From: Guptibacillus hwajinpoensis
GTDB taxonomy: Bacteria > Bacillota > Bacilli > Bacillales > Guptibacillaceae
Assembly (NCBI RefSeq): GCF_020171785.1
Contig: NZ_JAIVAE010000006.1
Coordinates: forward strand, 62,001-126,000
Length of the DNA: 64,000 bases
Direction of reading: 5' to 3'
This document shows, one piece after another, positions 60,136-64,000 of this stretch. Every line of letters begins with the position of its first letter. Positions within the stretch are counted from its first letter, which is position 1. The position numbers and the translations under genes are program-made. Under the pieces are notes generated by a model that was not told the DNA's origin, did not search any database, and was given only the letters and a program-made list of their open reading frames with translations.

Positions 60136-61860
60136 ATGGAAACGACAGTGAAGAAAAGCATAGTGAATAAATTAGGACAGCTCTACGGAGAGCAACGAGC
60201 GCTTTCTGTGACCTCAGAAGTAATGGATTTAATTGAAACGTATAAGCAGAAGCAAATCGAGCCTGAGAAAAAATGGGTTGATGAAAAAGATATTATGATG
60301 ATCACATATGGTGATTCTATTAAAGAAGAAGGAGAGGCCCCTCTTAAAACGCTTCGAAAATTTTTATCGGATCATCTTACAAATGAAATTAATGCCGTGC
60401 ATATTCTTCCTTTTTATCCTTACTCCAGTGATGATGGCTTTTCTGTAATGGATTATAGAACGATAAATGAAGAGCTTGGTAGCTGGGATGACATTCGAGC
60501 ACTTTCTCATCAATCAGACTTAATGTTTGACGCGGTTATTAATCATATTTCAAGTAAAAGCAAATGGTTTAAAGAGTATTTGAAAGGTAACGAGGCGTAT
60601 CAGGATTACTTCGTTGAAGCCGATCCTGAGGCTGACTATAGCAAAGTGACGCGCCCGCGAGCGCTTCCTCTATTAACAACAGTTGAAACGAGTAATGGAG
60701 AGAAGCACATTTGGACGACGTTTAGTGAAGATCAAATTGACTTAAATTATGAGAGTGATCGTGTGCTTCTTGAAATACTTGATATTCTTCTCACCTATGT
60801 TGAGAAAGGAGCCCGTTTTTTAAGATTAGATGCGATAGGCTTTATGTGGAAGAAGCTCGGCACGACATCGATCCACCTGGAAGAAACGCATTTGCTAGTA
60901 CAGGTTATGAGAGAAGTGCTTGAGGAAGCGGCACCAGGCACCATCGTTATAACAGAAACCAACGTTCCTCATAAAGATAACATCAGTTATTTTGGAAACG
61001 GTTCAAATGAAGCACATCTTGTTTATCAATTCCCTTTACCTCCATTAACGCTTCATTCGTTTCAAACAGGAGAGGCATCGGAGTTGACGCAATGGGCAAA
61101 ATCACTTGAACCGACTACAGACTCAACGACGTATTTTAACTTTCTTGCTTCTCATGATGGAATAGGAGTTCGACCAGTTGAAGGTATTCTAACAACGTCT
61201 GAAGTACAGAGAATGGCGGATAAAGTACAAGCAAATGGCGGATACGTATCTTATAAAGATAATGGAGACGGTACTAAGAGCCCATATGAATTGAACATCA
61301 ATTATTTGGATGCGATTTCAACTAACGGTGAATCGAATGAGAAGAAATCAAAGCGTTTTATTGCAGCTCAATCTGTACTGCTTTCATTGATGGGTGTTCC
61401 TGGTATTTACATTCATAGTTTACTAGGATCTCAAAACGATCAGGATGGCGTCAAAGAAACAGGACGTTATCGTTCGATTAATCGCGAGAAGTTAACAAGA
61501 TCAAGTCTGGAAAAAGAGCTTCAAACAGAAGGAAGTTTACGGAATCTAGTGTTCAATGACCTTAAGACACTAATCCGAATTCGCAAATCAAATAAAGCTT
61601 TTCACCCAAATGCTTCTCAACAAGTTTTAGAATTGGATCGTCGCGTATTCTCTGTTGTTCGAACGAATGAACACACAGGAGACAGAGTGGTAGCGATTAC
61701 AAATGTTTCAGATGACACCGTTACGCTTAAACGAGAAATACTGGATTCTTATTTTGATGGTACTGCTTTCGATCTCATTTCCAAATGTGAAATTTCTTCA
61801 GATATAACGTTATCTCCTTATAAAGTGCTTTGGTTGCGCTCATCGGAGGTGAGTTCATGA
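60136..61860 (+). CDS. GH13 sucrose-phosphorylase-like enzyme, proposed glucosylglycerate phosphorylase
   Basis: 574 residues of the GH13 subfamily 18 phosphorylases. The layout includes HILPFYPYSSDDGFSVMDY and FDAVINHISS, with nucleophile D232 in RFLRLDAIGF, acid/base E274 in VITETNVPH, and D341 in ASHDGIG. The family splits a glucoside with phosphate to glucose-1-phosphate. The next gene, overlapping by 4 nt, is glycerate kinase and the regulator is CdaR-like. Glucosylglycerate (products glucose-1-phosphate and D-glycerate) is therefore the best substrate guess; sucrose is the alternative. GGGAGG precedes the ATG. Confidence 0.85.
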   Translation: METTVKKSIVNKLGQLYGEQRALSVTSEVMDLIETYKQKQIEPEKKWVDEKDIMMITYGDSIKEEGEAPLKTLRKFLSDHLTNEINAVHILPFYPYSSDDGFSVMDYRTINEELGSWDDIRALSHQSDLMFDAVINHISSKSKWFKEYLKGNEAYQDYFVEADPEADYSKVTRPRALPLLTTVETSNGEKHIWTTFSEDQIDLNYESDRVLLEILDILLTYVEKGARFLRLDAIGFMWKKLGTTSIHLEETHLLVQVMREVLEEAAPGTIVITETNVPHKDNISYFGNGSNEAHLVYQFPLPPLTLHSFQTGEASELTQWAKSLEPTTDSTTYFNFLASHDGIGVRPVEGILTTSEVQRMADKVQANGGYVSYKDNGDGTKSPYELNINYLDAISTNGESNEKKSKRFIAAQSVLLSLMGVPGIYIHSLLGSQNDQDGVKETGRYRSINREKLTRSSLEKELQTEGSLRNLVFNDLKTLIRIRKSNKAFHPNASQQVLELDRRVFSVVRTNEHTGDRVVAITNVSDDTVTLKREILDSYFDGTAFDLISKCEISSDITLSPYKVLWLRSSEVSS

Positions 61861-62996
61861 GAATCGTGATAGCTCCTGATTCTTTTAAAGGGTCCATGAG
61901 CAGTCTTACCGCGGCTCAAGCTATTAATTGTGGGATAAAGGAAGTCTTTCCTGATGCAGAAACAATTCTTGTTCCGATGGCTGATGGAGGAGAAGGCACG
62001 GTTGAAGCATTAGCGAACATTCTTAATGGACAAGAGGTCACGGTTGATGGCATCAGTGATCCGCTCGGTCGCCCAATCAGGGCTGCATATAGTTGGGTAG
62101 AATCTACATCTACTGCGATTATTGAAACAGCCTCTGCATCTGGTCTTCCGCTGCTTGAAGAAAGTGAACTAGATCCAGATCATGCATCTACTTATGGAAC
62201 AGGAGAGTTAATCAAACACGCTCTCGATAAGAAAGCTCGAAAAATCATACTCGGTTTGGGTGGTAGTGCAACTGTAGACGCAGGAACGGGTTGTTTTGAA
62301 GCATTAGGTGTGCAATTTCGCGATCAGAAAGGTGAGAGAATAAAGGCGAATGGAGCTACACTGGCTCATATTTCTACTATTGATCTGACATCATTAGATT
62401 CTCGTCTGAAAGATGTGGAAGTGGTGGTAGCGTCTGACGTAACAAATCCTTTACTTGGAGAGGAAGGCGCTATTTCTGTGTTCGGACCACAAAAAGGTGT
62501 TAGTGATATAACTAGATTTGAAGCTGGAATGAATAATTATGCAAATAGAGTGAGTGAAAAAATCGGCATGAATTTGGAGAACAGCGAGGGGAGCGGAGCA
62601 GCTGGCGGGTTTGGTTTTAGCTTACTAGCTTTCTTAGATCCCATTTTTATGAGCGGATTCTCTTTAATAGCTGAACATAGCTGTCTTAAAGAACAAATGA
62701 AGTCAAGTCATTTGGTGATTACAGGGGAAGGAAAGTTAGATTCCCAAACGTTATATGGGAAAGTACCTTCAGGTATTTCTGAGCTAGCTAAATCTGTTAA
62801 CGTTCCTGCAATCGCTTTCGCTGGGACTTCAACAATTATAGAAGATAAAGAGAAAGGCATCATGACCGTTCTACCTATTATTGATGAACCAATGGAATTG
62901 AAGGAAGCAATAAGACGAGGACCTGATTTATTATATCGTGCTAGCAAGCGCTTTATGACGCTATACCAATGGATTAGTGAAGAAAAGGGGGAATAG
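61857..62996 (+). CDS. Glycerate kinase
   Basis: 379 residues of the GarK/GlxK family that phosphorylates D-glycerate with ATP. Family motifs are IVIAPDSFKGSMSS at the start, VPMADGGEGT, GLGGSATVDAGTG, SEGSGAAGGFGF and ITGEGKLDSQT. The ATG at 61857 overlaps the phosphorylase stop (ATGA) and has GGAGGTGA upstream; the open frame reaches back to 61830 without need. It consumes the glycerate expected from the preceding enzyme and feeds lower glycolysis. The symporter gene starts after 3 nt. Confidence 0.94.
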   Translation: MRIVIAPDSFKGSMSSLTAAQAINCGIKEVFPDAETILVPMADGGEGTVEALANILNGQEVTVDGISDPLGRPIRAAYSWVESTSTAIIETASASGLPLLEESELDPDHASTYGTGELIKHALDKKARKIILGLGGSATVDAGTGCFEALGVQFRDQKGERIKANGATLAHISTIDLTSLDSRLKDVEVVVASDVTNPLLGEEGAISVFGPQKGVSDITRFEAGMNNYANRVSEKIGMNLENSEGSGAAGGFGFSLLAFLDPIFMSGFSLIAEHSCLKEQMKSSHLVITGEGKLDSQTLYGKVPSGISELAKSVNVPAIAFAGTSTIIEDKEKGIMTVLPIIDEPMELKEAIRRGPDLLYRASKRFMTLYQWISEEKGE

Positions 62997-62999
62997 AAG

Positions 63000-64000
63000 A
63001 TGAGTCAATTTACAATGCTGGATTACATTGTGCTTGTAGTTTATATTCTGGGGATTGCATGGTTTGGAGCGCGTTTCGGTAAAAAGCAAAACACGACAAA
63101 AGACTACTTTCTTGGAGGAAGAAGCATCCCATGGTGGGCAATTGGACTTTCAGTTATGGCGACACAAGCGAGTGCGATTACTTTTATAGGCGCTCCTGGT
63201 TGGGGGTATGAAGGTGGACTAGAGCGCATCAATACGTTTATTAACGTACCTCTTGCAATGGCTTTTCTTATCGCAACAATTGTCCCATTTTTCTATCGAG
63301 CAGAAGTTTATACAGCTTATGAGTATTTGGAGAGACGTTTTGGAGCAGGCACACGAACATTGTCTGCAGCCCTTTTTCTAGTAGCTCGAGGACTTGCGAC
63401 TGGGGTTGTTCTATATGCACCTGCATTAGTATTATCTGTCGTAACAGGATGGGACATTAAGCTAACGATTATTTTAATGGCTGTGATCGCGGTATCCTAT
63501 ACGGTGCTTGGTGGAATCAGTGCGGTTATCTGGACTGACGTCATTCAAATGTTTGTCTTATGGTTAGGAGCTGCAATTAGTATCGTTGTTATTTTAGTGA
63601 AAGTTCCGGGCGGAATGAGTAGTATTCTTGGCAGCGCTTCAGATGCTGGTATGCTTGAATCACTCAATTTCTCGTTTGATCTTTCTGTTGAATATAGTGT
63701 TTGGGCAGGTGTGATTGGTGGTTTCTTCCTTCATGCTGCTTACTTTGGAACAGATCAAAGTCAAATTCAGCGTGTTTTAACAAGTAAGTCAATACGTGAA
63801 AGTAAGCTTTCACTCGTTCTAAGCGGGGTTCTTTTAATTCCGCAAATGCTACTTTTCCTATTTATCGGTATACTTTTGTTTGCATTCTATCAAACGTTTG
63901 GTGATCCGAATATTGATAACTTGAATGAGCTATTTCCACTATTCGTTGTAAATCAGTTACCGGCAGGAATTTCGGGTCTGATCATTGCGGGGGTTTTCGC
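63000..64000 (+). CDS. Sodium:solute symporter (SSS family), 3'-truncated
   Basis: First 333 residues of a gene that runs past the window end without a stop. Starts at ATG 63000 after AAGGGGGAA. SSS features are TTKDYFLGGRSIPWWAIGLSVMATQASAITFIGAPG (abridged) near the N-terminus, SYTVLGGISAVIWTDVIQMF, and repeated hydrophobic segments. It belongs to the same family as the symporter at 19.3 kb but is clearly divergent in sequence. As last visible gene of the glycerate kinase operon it probably imports glucosylglycerate or a related solute with sodium; substrate is inferred. Confidence 0.92.
   Translation, partial: MSQFTMLDYIVLVVYILGIAWFGARFGKKQNTTKDYFLGGRSIPWWAIGLSVMATQASAITFIGAPGWGYEGGLERINTFINVPLAMAFLIATIVPFFYRAEVYTAYEYLERRFGAGTRTLSAALFLVARGLATGVVLYAPALVLSVVTGWDIKLTIILMAVIAVSYTVLGGISAVIWTDVIQMFVLWLGAAISIVVILVKVPGGMSSILGSASDAGMLESLNFSFDLSVEYSVWAGVIGGFFLHAAYFGTDQSQIQRVLTSKSIRESKLSLVLSGVLLIPQMLLFLFIGILLFAFYQTFGDPNIDNLNELFPLFVVNQLPAGISGLIIAGVF

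Noticed and set aside
1-64000. CRISPR arrays, tRNA or rRNA genes, prophage genes
   Set aside because: No regularly spaced repeats, cloverleaf or rRNA-like stretches and no phage structural or integrase genes were seen.

Overview
The window reads as the chromosome of a low-to-mid GC Gram-positive bacterium of the Bacillaceae. The support is strong AGGAGG-type ribosome sites, ATG/GTG/TTG starts, short tightly packed operons with overlapping stops and starts, rho-independent terminators, CcpA-type cre boxes, and close relatives of Bacillus protein families (BmrC/BmrD exporter, TcaA/YvbJ, LytS/YesN two-component pairs, CdaR regulator). There is no phage, insertion sequence, CRISPR array, rRNA or tRNA in it. 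Almost the whole window is carbohydrate metabolism.

Layout. (1) 1-14.7 kb: a galactoside operon. It has an ABC importer without its own ATPase, beta-galactosidase GH35, alpha-galactosidase GH36, a LacI-type repressor, galK, galT, beta-galactosidase GH42, galE and a degenerate M24-peptidase-like protein. Together these take galacto-oligosaccharides to UDP-sugars by the Leloir pathway. (2) 14.8-18.4 kb: three zinc-ribbon proteins, two of them clearly membrane proteins (one TcaA-like), in divergent orientation. (3) 18.5-31.4 kb: a catabolic island that I interpret as a sulfoquinovose pathway. The members are a CcpA-controlled promoter, DUF4867, a sodium symporter, a GH31 enzyme with the complete YihQ sulfoquinovosidase signature, a fucose-isomerase-like protein, a PfkA-like kinase, a GntR regulator, a class II aldolase, an aldehyde dehydrogenase, an AEC-type carrier, and nearby an unlisted 58-residue membrane protein and an iron alcohol dehydrogenase. 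(4) 31.5-38.9 kb: pyroglutamyl peptidase, a small zinc-ribbon protein, xylulokinase, a DUF5317 / 33-residue peptide / GGDEF-HD-GYP operon, a ROK kinase and mannose-6-phosphate isomerase. (5) 39-46 kb: a heterodimeric ABC exporter, and a very large membrane-protein gene interrupted by one in-frame TAA. (6) 46.2-55.3 kb: a three-component sugar-sensing system (anchored binding protein, LytS-type kinase, AraC-type response regulator), an alpha/beta hydrolase, a YdcF-like protein, and a second ATPase-less sugar ABC importer whose promoter carries direct repeats and a cre box. (7) 55.4-58.7 kb: the conserved ATP-grasp / alpha-E / transglutaminase operon. (8) 58.8-64 kb: CdaR regulator, a GH13 sucrose-phosphorylase-like enzyme, glycerate kinase and a sodium symporter, best read as a glucosylglycerate utilisation module.

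Across the window a palindrome with core arms GGGGTCAGG / CCTGACCCC occurs five times. Three copies share a composite 3' architecture ending in a GTCCACC hairpin. All functional statements come from motif reading and context; no database search was possible.
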